From Leadbetterella sp964489955 (GTDB lineage: Bacteria; Bacteroidota; Bacteroidia; Cytophagales; Spirosomataceae), in assembly GCA_964489955.1 (NCBI GenBank), contig CAZBAV010000003.1, forward strand, positions 1 through 64,000: a stretch of 64,000 bases of DNA, read 5' to 3'. The position numbers and the translations under genes are program-made. The notes under the pieces were generated by a model. It was not told the origin of the DNA. It worked only from the letters and a program-made list of their open reading frames with translations, and made no database searches. The stretch's first letter is position 1. Each line of letters begins with the position of its first letter. Below, one piece after another: positions 24,719 through 32,025 of the stretch.

Positions 24719-25564
24719 ATGCTCCGTATCCCTTCCCAAATACAGACCCAACCTTTTGAGTCCCTCAAGTTCAGGGAAAACACCTTTGTGGCATTCAGGA
24801 GTAACCTTTACCCTTTTAGTAACCAGGTTTTTTTTGAGGAAAACACCTTAATTTACATTCTGGAGGGAGATAAGATTTTTCGGTCTCAGAAATCGGAGTA
24901 TTACGTGCAAAAAGGAGATTTACTCTTCGTGCGAAAAGGTTTCAACCTGCTTTCGGAGTCTACCAACAAGAGCTACAAAAGCCTTATTTTCTTTGTAGGG
25001 AGTACAATAATCAAAGACTTCATTAATCAAAACCAAGATATCCTCCAGTCTGGCCAAGCTACACACTCCCCTTCTTGGGTTTTAAGAATGGAGTCAGACG
25101 AAACCTTTTCTAAATACACAGAGTCTATTTTAGCGTATTTTAAAACCGAAACTCCCTACCTCCACCAGTTTCTGATGTTAAAAGCCCAGGAGTTACTACT
25201 CCATCTTTTAAACATTGACAAGGCGGGGAGCTTTAAAAGATTCTTGCTGGAAAATTATACCGAGAAAAAAATAGACCTCGGTTTTATTCTCAACACCTAT
25301 TACAAACAAAACCTCACGCTAGCAGAACTGGCTAAACTCTCAGGCCGAAGCCTCTCTGCTTTCAAAAGAGATTTTAAGGAAATGTATCCGGAGCCCCCCG
25401 CAATCTGGATTCGAAACCGCCGGCTAGAACAAGCCCATTTCCTGCTTGAGAACAAATGGGGAAACATAGGAGAAGTAGCCACAGAAGTAGGCTATGCTTC
25501 GGTTTCGCTTTTTATTAAGAACTACAAAGAAAAATATGGGACCACTCCCAAAAAATCTCAGTAA
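24719..25564 (+). CDS. AraC-family transcriptional regulator
   Basis: 281 aa from the ATG at 24719; a longer TTG-started frame would begin inside the tRNA terminator and is rejected. The N-terminal ~165 residues form a cupin-like sensor domain (YILEGDKIFRSQKSEYYVQKGDLLFVRKG) similar to that of ExsA-type regulators. The C-terminal ~95 residues hold two helix-turn-helix motifs: LAELAKLSGRSLSAFKRDFKEMY and IGEVATEVGYASVSLFIKNYK, ending YGTTPKKSQ. The ligand is unknown. It lies 108 bp upstream of a tolC-like gene preceded by inverted repeats, so it may regulate that efflux pair; this is inferred from position. Confidence 0.88.
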   Translation: MLRIPSQIQTQPFESLKFRENTFVAFRSNLYPFSNQVFFEENTLIYILEGDKIFRSQKSEYYVQKGDLLFVRKGFNLLSESTNKSYKSLIFFVGSTIIKDFINQNQDILQSGQATHSPSWVLRMESDETFSKYTESILAYFKTETPYLHQFLMLKAQELLLHLLNIDKAGSFKRFLLENYTEKKIDLGFILNTYYKQNLTLAELAKLSGRSLSAFKRDFKEMYPEPPAIWIRNRRLEQAHFLLENKWGNIGEVATEVGYASVSLFIKNYKEKYGTTPKKSQ

Positions 25565-25586
25565 TACGCCATCTCTGGAAATATTT

Positions 25587-25657
25587 TACCGTTCAAATAA
25601 AAAACGGTATCCTCAAATATATAATGTACTAAAATTGCACGTCGCTTCCGGATACCG
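25587..25657 (+). promoter_or_regulatory. Competing inverted repeats upstream of the tolC-like gene
   Basis: Arm 1 TACCGTT (25587-25593) pairs with AACGGTA (25603-25609). The overlapping arm 2 CGGTATCC (25605-25612) pairs perfectly with arm 3 GGATACCG (25650-25657). Both pairings use the same central arm, so they exclude each other as RNA; as DNA the arms could be operator half-sites, for example for the AraC protein upstream. Arm 3 ends 15 bp before the tolC ATG. Confidence 0.45.
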
Positions 25658-25672
25658 AGAAACTTTAATAAT

Positions 25673-27103
25673 ATGAAATCATTACAGGTACTTTTTCTAA
25701 TGCTATTTTCCAGCGGTCTCTTTGCCCAAACGGGGAATAGCTATACGCTCAAAGATTGCATAGAATATGCATTGCAGAATAACCTCACAGTGCGGCAGTC
25801 GCAGGTAGAGGTAGAAAACCAAAGCTTAATCTTAGACCAATCAAAAGCCGCCCTATTACCAACTCTGAACGGATTTATGGGAGGTAATGCAAACACAGGT
25901 CGGAATATTGACCCTTTTACCAATGGTATCGTAACACAAACCATAGGAACCAATAACATGGGTTTAAGTTTAAGCCTTCCTATTTACCAAGGAGGACGGA
26001 ACCGAAACACTATAGACCGCAATAAATTACAGGTAGAAGCTAGTAATCAGGACCTCGTAACCCAAAGAAACAATATCGCACTTGAAGTTACAGTTGCTTA
26101 CCTTAATGTACTATCGTCAGAGGATCTCATTGAAGTAAGCAAAAGACAGTTGGAGGTAACCGAACAGCAATATGACCGTACGGCCAAACTAGTGAAAGCT
26201 GGTGCCGCTGCAGAAACTCAACTTTTTGACTTAGAAGGACAAAAGGCAAACGACGAGCTCAACCTTATCAATGCAGAAAATAGCAGACAGTCAGCTTTTT
26301 TGGCACTCACTCGTGCCATGAATGCTCCTATCGAACTTATGTTTAGCCTGGTTAAAAGCGAAGTTCCTGAACCGGAAATGCTTGCTCGTGAGAGTTCTCC
26401 CGCCGCCATCTACAGTACAGCTATAGGTTTTTTGCCAGAAGTTAAAGCAGGATTGCTCCGCAAAAAAGCATCAGACGTAAACATAGCTATGGCCAAGAGT
26501 CTGGGTCTCCCTACCTTATCATTTAATGGTTCATGGGGAACGGCCTTCTCAAGTGTTGCAAGGAGGATGGGGGAAACCACTACTACTACCCAGCAAATAC
26601 CCGTTTCAGCCGAGTTCCAAGGGCAAACCATCCCTTTTATAATTAACATGCCAAGCAGTAGTTACACGACTGAGCCAATTCCGTATTTTTCGCAGTTAGG
26701 CAATAACCAAAACTACAGCTTCGGGCTTTCGCTTAATGTTCCTATTTTTAATAGGTTTAACGTAAAGTACCAAACACAAACGGCCCAAATCCAGAAGAAA
26801 CAAGTAGAGTTGCAAAACGACATAGTACAACTACAAATAAAACAAAGGATAGACCAGGCCTACATAGATATGCTTAACGCCCAAAAGAAATATGGAGCTA
26901 CTATTACCCAGACAAATGCCCTGGAAAAAGCGTTTGTAGCCGCGGAGAAAAGATACTCAGCAGGAGCAGGTAACTTTGTGGACTACAATTTGGCCAAGAC
27001 AAATTTAGACCGTGCCAAAACCAACCTTGTTCTGGCCAAGTACGACTATATTTTCAGAATCAAAATTTTAGATTTTTACCAAAATAAACCTCTTGAATTC
27101 TAA
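25673..27103 (+). CDS. TolC-family outer membrane efflux protein
   Basis: 476 aa. Signal peptide about 1-19 (MLFSSGLFAQ end). Two OEP repeats of long coiled-coil helices follow (YTLKDCIEYALQNNLTVRQSQVEVENQ and the second copy after about residue 230), with beta-barrel segments such as GLSLSLPIYQGGRNRNTIDR and FGLSLNVPIFNRFNVKYQTQ, the classic LPIYxGGxxRN and VPIFN patterns. It forms the outer membrane exit duct of type I secretion or efflux systems. The adaptor gene follows after 24 bp, but no inner membrane pump follows that. Confidence 0.9.
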   Translation: MKSLQVLFLMLFSSGLFAQTGNSYTLKDCIEYALQNNLTVRQSQVEVENQSLILDQSKAALLPTLNGFMGGNANTGRNIDPFTNGIVTQTIGTNNMGLSLSLPIYQGGRNRNTIDRNKLQVEASNQDLVTQRNNIALEVTVAYLNVLSSEDLIEVSKRQLEVTEQQYDRTAKLVKAGAAAETQLFDLEGQKANDELNLINAENSRQSAFLALTRAMNAPIELMFSLVKSEVPEPEMLARESSPAAIYSTAIGFLPEVKAGLLRKKASDVNIAMAKSLGLPTLSFNGSWGTAFSSVARRMGETTTTTQQIPVSAEFQGQTIPFIINMPSSSYTTEPIPYFSQLGNNQNYSFGLSLNVPIFNRFNVKYQTQTAQIQKKQVELQNDIVQLQIKQRIDQAYIDMLNAQKKYGATITQTNALEKAFVAAEKRYSAGAGNFVDYNLAKTNLDRAKTNLVLAKYDYIFRIKILDFYQNKPLEF

Positions 27104-27127
27104 GAAGAGTATTAAATAAACAGTCTT

Positions 27128-28522
27128 ATGAAAAAGAAATCGAATAAAGTATGGTGGATAATCCTTGGAGTTATCGTGGCTTTTATAACGTTTATGGTAA
27201 TCGGAAAAAAGGCAGGCTGGATTGGTGCCGAAAAACCTACGCAAGTAGAGCTGTCTAAAGTGGTTTCCGGAGACCTAACTCAGTTTGTTTCGGCCTCTGG
27301 AAAAGTGCAGCCAGAAGTAGAAGTGAAAATATCTCCCGATGTGCCTGGAGAAATAATTGGCCTATACGTAAAAGAGGGAGACTCTGTACAAAAAGGGCAA
27401 TTGCTACTCCGTATACAGCCAGAAAACTATATATCAGGTGTAGAAAGATCTAAAGCCGGAGTAAATCAGTCTAAGGCCTCTGCGGAGCAAACAAAAGCGG
27501 CTATAGCCAGAGCAGAGTCTCAACTGGTAAGAGCACAGGCTGAGTTTGAACGCCAAAAGAAACTTTTGGATGACAAAGTGGTTTCTTTATCTGATTTCCA
27601 AACTGCAGAAGCCAACCTCTTGGCTGCAAAACAAGATTTAGCATCTGCAAAAGCAAACTATGACGCAGCCCGTTTTGGTATCAGCAGCTCCGAAGCAGCC
27701 CTTAAAGACGCTTCTGAAAACCTGAGAAAAACTACCATTTATGCTCCTGTGAGCGGAATTGTATCTAAACTAGCAGTAGAATTAGGAGAAAGAGTTGTGG
27801 GAACTTCTCAAATGGCAGGTACAGAGCTTTTGAGAATTGCCAATCTCAATAATATGGAGGTACGAGTAAATGTAAACGAAAATGACATTATCCGTGTAGA
27901 TCTTGGCGATACCGTAATTGTGGATGTAGATGCTTACACAGACCAAAATAAGAAATTTAAGGGCGTGGTAACACGTGTAGCCAATACGGCCTTAGGTAGT
28001 GCCGTAGCTGCCGCCGGTAGCAACAGTACAGAAGCAGTTACGGAGTTTGAAGTGCGTATTAAAATTCTTCCGGAGTCCTATCGCGAACTAGTTGGAAATG
28101 GAACAAAGAGAAAATATCCATTTAAGCCTGGTATGACGGCAACTGTAGATATTATTTCGGAACAAAAAAGTGCAGTACTACAAGTGCCTATTTCTGCCGT
28201 CACTACGAGGAGTGCTAAACCAACAGAAGAAGTGAAAGATGACGATGATTTTGGTGCGATAAAGGAAGAGCCTATATCAAAACAAAGACCAAAAGAAATT
28301 GTTTTTGTGTTTGAAAACGGAGTGGCTAAAAAACGTGAGGTAACTACAGGTATAACGGACATTACCAAAGGAACCATAGAAATCTTGTCTGGTCTTAAAG
28401 CTGGCGAACAGGTAATAAGCGGGCCATTTGTAGAAGTGTCTCAAAGGCTGGAAGATGGCAAAATGGTAAGTGATAAAAATGCGAAACCAGCCGATAAGAA
28501 AACCGAGGCAAAGAAGAAATAA
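27128..28522 (+). CDS. Periplasmic adaptor (HlyD/MacA-type) of an efflux transporter
   Basis: 464 aa. One N-terminal membrane anchor (about 8-27, WWIILGVIVAFITFMVIG). A biotinyl-lipoyl half domain (VKISPDVPGEIIGLYVKEGDSVQKGQLLLRI), a coiled-coil hairpin at about 105-200 rich in Ala/Glu/Lys (KAGVNQSKASAEQTKAAIARAE), the second lipoyl half (IYAPVSGIVSKLAVELGERV), a beta-barrel domain and a membrane-proximal domain then follow. A Lys-rich tail ends the protein. This is the layout of MacA-like adaptors that normally serve MacB ABC permeases. The next gene is ftsY, so the cognate permease is not adjacent. A terminator follows the gene. Confidence 0.88.
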   Translation: MKKKSNKVWWIILGVIVAFITFMVIGKKAGWIGAEKPTQVELSKVVSGDLTQFVSASGKVQPEVEVKISPDVPGEIIGLYVKEGDSVQKGQLLLRIQPENYISGVERSKAGVNQSKASAEQTKAAIARAESQLVRAQAEFERQKKLLDDKVVSLSDFQTAEANLLAAKQDLASAKANYDAARFGISSSEAALKDASENLRKTTIYAPVSGIVSKLAVELGERVVGTSQMAGTELLRIANLNNMEVRVNVNENDIIRVDLGDTVIVDVDAYTDQNKKFKGVVTRVANTALGSAVAAAGSNSTEAVTEFEVRIKILPESYRELVGNGTKRKYPFKPGMTATVDIISEQKSAVLQVPISAVTTRSAKPTEEVKDDDDFGAIKEEPISKQRPKEIVFVFENGVAKKREVTTGITDITKGTIEILSGLKAGEQVISGPFVEVSQRLEDGKMVSDKNAKPADKKTEAKKK

Positions 28523-28542
28523 CAATTTTTGACAATAACCAG

Positions 28543-28571
28543 AACGGCTTCTCCTCGGAGAAGCTGTTTTG
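28543..28571 (+). terminator. Terminator after the MacA-type adaptor gene
   Basis: 11-bp stem with one G-U pair (arms 28543-28553 and 28558-28568) around a 4-nt loop, followed by T4, 20 bp after the stop. It closes the tolC-adaptor pair. Confidence 0.65.
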
Positions 28572-28669
28572 TTATAGAGCCCTTGAACAAATCAGGGTAA
28601 AAATGATACATTTAACAGCCCAATATTTGGGGATAAGTATGGCTGCTAGCAATACCCAAATAATTTTAA

Positions 28670-28677
28670 TATTTTTG
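28670..28677 (+). promoter_or_regulatory. Candidate -7 element for ftsY
   Basis: TATTTTTG matches TAnnTTTG and ends 19 bp before the ftsY ATG. No TTTG occurs at the normal -33 distance, so support is partial. Confidence 0.45.
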
Positions 28678-28696
28678 TGTCTAATAAAATAAAGCT

Positions 28697-29653
28697 ATGG
28701 CATTTTTTGGCTTATTCGGAAAAGAGAAAAAGGAAACTCTAGATAAGGGATTAGAGAAGTCTAAAGCCAGTATCTTCGATAAAATATCGAAGGCCGTACT
28801 AGGCAAGTCTAAGGTAGACGAGGAAGTGCTTGATGAATTGGAGGAAATCCTTATCAGCTCTGATGTGGGGGTGGAAACAACGATAAAGATTATCAGGAGA
28901 ATAGAAGCACGTGTAGAGCAAGATAAATATACCTCTACTGACGAGCTTGATCGTATATTGCGTGAGGAAGTGGCTGCCCTGCTAAGTGAAAACCACTCGC
29001 AAGATGTAACCAACAGTTTTGAAACCGAGCATCTACCAAAGCCCTATGTACTTATGGTGGTAGGAGTAAATGGAGTAGGAAAAACTACTACTATTGGTAA
29101 ACTGGCTCATAATTTCCAAAAAAATGGTAAAAAGGTAGTTCTTGGAGCTGCGGATACTTTCCGTGCTGCGGCGGTGGATCAACTTAAACTTTGGGGCGAA
29201 AGAGTTGGCGTGGAGGTAGTAGACCATGGTATGAACACAGACCCCTCTTCTGTAGCCTATGACGCTATAAAAGTGGGTGTAGAGAAAAACGCCGATGTAA
29301 TCATAATTGATACTGCCGGACGCTTACATACCAAAGTAAACCTGATGAATGAGCTAAGAAAGATCAAACGTGTGATGCAAAAGATTCTTCCTGAAGCACC
29401 TCATGAGGTGATGTTGGTCTTGGATGGAAGTACAGGACAAAACGCCGTTATTCAAGCTAGAGAGTTCACCAAAGTAACAGACGTAAACTCACTAGCCATT
29501 ACCAAACTAGACGGAACAGCAAAAGGCGGAGTTGTGATTGGGATTTCAGACGAGTTTAAGATTCCTGTTAAATATATTGGGGTTGGAGAAAAAATGGAAG
29601 ACCTGCAAGTATTTAATAAAATGGCGTTTGTAGAGAGTTTGTTCAATAAATAG
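28697..29653 (+). CDS. ftsY: Signal recognition particle receptor FtsY
   Basis: 318 aa, the short form without a long acidic A domain. The N domain (about 20-100) precedes the G domain with G1 VVGVNGVGKTTTIGKLA, G3 IIDTAGRLHTKVNLMNEL, G4 ITKLDGTAKGG and a C-terminal amphipathic helix VFNKMAFVESLFNK. It is the membrane-associated GTPase that docks SRP-ribosome complexes at the translocon. It has its own promoter candidate. In many Bacteroidota ftsY follows rpmB/rpmG; that neighbourhood is absent here. A flavodoxin-fold oxidoreductase gene starts 2 bp after its stop. Confidence 0.96.
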   Translation: MAFFGLFGKEKKETLDKGLEKSKASIFDKISKAVLGKSKVDEEVLDELEEILISSDVGVETTIKIIRRIEARVEQDKYTSTDELDRILREEVAALLSENHSQDVTNSFETEHLPKPYVLMVVGVNGVGKTTTIGKLAHNFQKNGKKVVLGAADTFRAAAVDQLKLWGERVGVEVVDHGMNTDPSSVAYDAIKVGVEKNADVIIIDTAGRLHTKVNLMNELRKIKRVMQKILPEAPHEVMLVLDGSTGQNAVIQAREFTKVTDVNSLAITKLDGTAKGGVVIGISDEFKIPVKYIGVGEKMEDLQVFNKMAFVESLFNK

Positions 29654-29654
29654 T

Positions 29655-30236
29655 ATGCCTACTAAGATTACTCTCATCTACGGTCACCCAGATAAAGAGA
29701 GCTTTTCTTTTGCTTTGGCTGAGGCCTACAAAAAAGGAGCGGTAGATGCCGGTGCAGAAGTGCAAGAGATTATTCTTGCTGACATGGAGTTTAACCCAAA
29801 TCTTCAGTATGGGTACAGAAGACGTACAGAACTGGAGCCCGACTTACTTGCCGCTTGGGAAAAAATACAATGGGCAGACCATCTGGTTTGGGTTTATCCG
29901 GTTTGGTGGGGTTCCATTCCCGCTCTCTTAAAAGGATTTATAGACCGCCTTTTTCTTCCCGGATTTGCATTTAAAAAGAGAGAAAACTCACTTTGGTGGG
30001 ATAAGCTCCTTACTGGTAAAACGGCCCGAATAATTTCTACCCTAGACCAACCCGTCTGGTATTATTGGTTGGTGTATAGGCAACCCAGTAATAACGCCAT
30101 GAAGAAACTCACACTAGAGTTTTGCGGAGTAAAGCCTGTAAAAGTAACTACAATAGGGCCTATTCGTTTATCCAAAGATGAGTTCCGCAAAAGGTGCTTA
30201 GCTAAAATTGAGAGGCTGGGCTTCAAGCAACTGTAA
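29655..30236 (+). CDS. NAD(P)H-dependent oxidoreductase, flavodoxin-fold (NQO/KefF-like)
   Basis: 193 aa. The N-terminal ITLIYGHPDKESFSFALAEA binds the FMN/FAD phosphate, YPVWWGSIPALLKGFIDRLF is the signature loop of the NAD(P)H dehydrogenase (quinone) family, and ISTLDQPVWYYW continues the fold. Such enzymes are cytosolic flavoproteins that reduce quinones or support potassium-efflux regulation. No cation antiporter gene is next to it. It starts one base after the ftsY stop, so it is probably co-transcribed with ftsY; I see no functional reason for that pairing. Confidence 0.88.
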   Translation: MPTKITLIYGHPDKESFSFALAEAYKKGAVDAGAEVQEIILADMEFNPNLQYGYRRRTELEPDLLAAWEKIQWADHLVWVYPVWWGSIPALLKGFIDRLFLPGFAFKKRENSLWWDKLLTGKTARIISTLDQPVWYYWLVYRQPSNNAMKKLTLEFCGVKPVKVTTIGPIRLSKDEFRKRCLAKIERLGFKQL

Positions 30237-30335
30237 GCACGTGGCAATAAGGCCTGACAAAGTCTTATTTTTTCCTAATAACCCCCAAAACCCGTTTCCT
30301 TTGCTATAAACTTTGAGCTACGAGTTTTTTATTTT

Positions 30336-30800
30336 ATGAGAGTACTAATATTTTTAAGTGTTTTCCTTTTTTCATTCCAGAACACAAAGCCCGCATACCA
30401 TGTAGTCAGAAGTGTAGTAGATGGCGATACCATTTGGGTAACAGACAGCTCCCAAAAGAGGGAGAAAATACGCCTGATAGGAATGGATGCACAAGAAGTG
30501 AGAAATTCAGCAAAAAAGAAAAAAGGACCGTACGGAATACAAGCAAAAAACTACTTGTCTAAATTAGTCCTGAACAAAAAAGTGAGGTTAGAATACGATG
30601 TACGAAGAAGGGACCAATATGGCCGTACATTGGCGTATGTTTATCTGGAAAATGGACTTTTTGTAAATGCCGATTTGGTAAAAAAGGGATATGCCGTGGT
30701 GCAAACCGTAAGCCCAAATGTTAAACATGCAGAACGTTTTTACCTCCTTCAGCAGGAAGCCCGCACAAAAAAACTTGGGCTTTGGAAGGGAACCTACTAG
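30336..30800 (+). CDS. Secreted thermonuclease (staphylococcal nuclease homologue)
   Basis: 154 aa. A short hydrophobic N-terminus (VLIFLSVFLFSFQ) suggests export. The SNase OB-fold shows VVDGDTIWV, catalytic R46 in KIRLIGMDAQEVRN, E54, and R97 in QYGRTLAYVYL, corresponding to R35/E43/R87 of the staphylococcal enzyme, so it should be an active calcium-dependent nuclease for DNA and RNA. It ends convergently with lptB: the two stop codons overlap within 30797-30800 and there is no terminator between them. Confidence 0.88.
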   Translation: MRVLIFLSVFLFSFQNTKPAYHVVRSVVDGDTIWVTDSSQKREKIRLIGMDAQEVRNSAKKKKGPYGIQAKNYLSKLVLNKKVRLEYDVRRRDQYGRTLAYVYLENGLFVNADLVKKGYAVVQTVSPNVKHAERFYLLQQEARTKKLGLWKGTY

Positions 30801-31534
30801 ATTTTTCTCTTGAGTTCGAAGCTGGTTCCTAGGTAGACTTTCCGCACCATTTCGTCTGCCGCTAACTCCTCTGCTGTACCATGTCTAAGGATTTTACCTT
30901 CGAAAAGTAAATAAGCTCTGTCTGTAATAGAAAGGGTTTCGTTTACGTTATGGTCAGTGATTAAAATACCAATATTTTTGTGCTTTAGTTTTGCTACAAT
31001 AGTCTGTATTTCTTCTACAGCTATGGGGTCTACCCCTGCAAAAGGTTCATCTAAAAGTATAAACTTAGGATCCACTGCCAAAGCTCTGGCTATCTCTGTA
31101 CGTCTTCTTTCGCCGCCAGAAAGCACCACGCCTTTGCTTTTACGTACATGGCTTAAACTAAACTCCTCCAGAAGTTCCTCTGTTTTTTGCCGTCTTTGCT
31201 TAGCATTTAACTCTGGCTTAGCCAGTTCCATAACGCCAATTATGTTTTCCTCCACAGTGAGGTCACGAAAAACCGAAGCTTCCTGAGCAAGGTAACCTAC
31301 ACCTTGTTTGGCTCTTTTATACATCGGGAGCTTGGTAATGTCTGTATCATCAAGCCAGATTTTACCCGAGTTTGGCTTTACTAAACCTACCGCCATGTAA
31401 AAAGAAGTTGTCTTGCCTGCTCCGTTAGGACCAAGAAGTCCCACAATTTCTCCTTGAGACACCTCGTAACTTACGTGGTCATTTACCAGTCTTTGGCCAT
31501 ATTTTTTGACCAGGTTTTCAGTCCGTAGTACCAT
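30797..31534 (-). CDS. lptB: LPS export ABC transporter ATP-binding protein LptB
   Basis: 245 aa. Walker A GPNGAGKTTS, Q-loop LAQEASVF, ABC signature LSGGERRR, Walker B FILLDEPFAGVD and H-loop ITDHNV are all present. The strings VSYEVSQGEIVGLLGPNGAGK and MYKRAKQGVGYLAQEASVFRDL are diagnostic for LptB as opposed to amino-acid importers. It powers LPS extraction from the inner membrane with LptFG. It lies 47 bp behind a small membrane-anchored protein and recJ on the same strand. LptF/G/C are not in the window. Confidence 0.95.
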   Translation of the reverse strand: MVLRTENLVKKYGQRLVNDHVSYEVSQGEIVGLLGPNGAGKTTSFYMAVGLVKPNSGKIWLDDTDITKLPMYKRAKQGVGYLAQEASVFRDLTVEENIIGVMELAKPELNAKQRRQKTEELLEEFSLSHVRKSKGVVLSGGERRRTEIARALAVDPKFILLDEPFAGVDPIAVEEIQTIVAKLKHKNIGILITDHNVNETLSITDRAYLLFEGKILRHGTAEELAADEMVRKVYLGTSFELKRKI

Positions 31535-31581
31535 TGCTTATCTATTACTAAACTCTCTACAAAAGTATTGAACTATTTGCT

Positions 31582-31974
31582 TCAAAACAGCATAATTTGA
31601 GCTTTTAAGTTTCCTTTAGTGTTAGAGTTGTAAGGAAAGTATCTGAAATACAGCTTCTGACTATAGTAGTCCTGTCTGAAATCTATGTCCACCTTGCCCT
31701 TTGTCAAAACCCTACTCGAGTACATTGAAGAGGTTGTACTTGAGTTGAAAAGGGACTTTCTTGACGGAGCCCATACTATTTTTACACTATCTGTAAGTTG
31801 CCCTGTAATTCGAACTCGCACCGTGTGTGTAGAACGACTTACTGTAACACTATCTAAGTACTCTTGCTGAACATCAGTAATATTCGCTGATAGTTTGCCT
31901 GGCCACATTTCATATAAAATGCCACACATTGTGAGTGCAATTACAATTGCAAAAAACAAAAGATATTTGGCCAT
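31582..31974 (-). CDS. Small membrane-anchored protein of unknown function
   Basis: 130 aa. One N-terminal hydrophobic helix (about 3-22, YLLFFAIVIALTMCGILYEMW) acts as anchor or uncleaved signal. The remaining ~105 residues look all-beta (TVSRSTHTVRVRITGQLTD, KVDIDFRQDYYSQKLYFRYFPY) and end GNLKAQIMLF. I do not recognise the family. It sits between recJ (51 bp upstream) and lptB (47 bp downstream) on the same strand. Its one-helix-plus-beta topology recalls LptC, but it is shorter and I see no LptC motif, so that remains speculation. Confidence 0.7.
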   Translation of the reverse strand: MAKYLLFFAIVIALTMCGILYEMWPGKLSANITDVQQEYLDSVTVSRSTHTVRVRITGQLTDSVKIVWAPSRKSLFNSSTTSSMYSSRVLTKGKVDIDFRQDYYSQKLYFRYFPYNSNTKGNLKAQIMLF

Positions 31975-32025
31975 TTAGTTTTATCTTGAATATTAACAAC
32001 GTTTAGTAATGTATTGAATACAACC

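Noticed and set aside
24692..24721. Longer start for the AraC regulator
   Set aside because: It begins with TTG inside the descending arm of the tRNA terminator; the ATG at 24719 is preferred.
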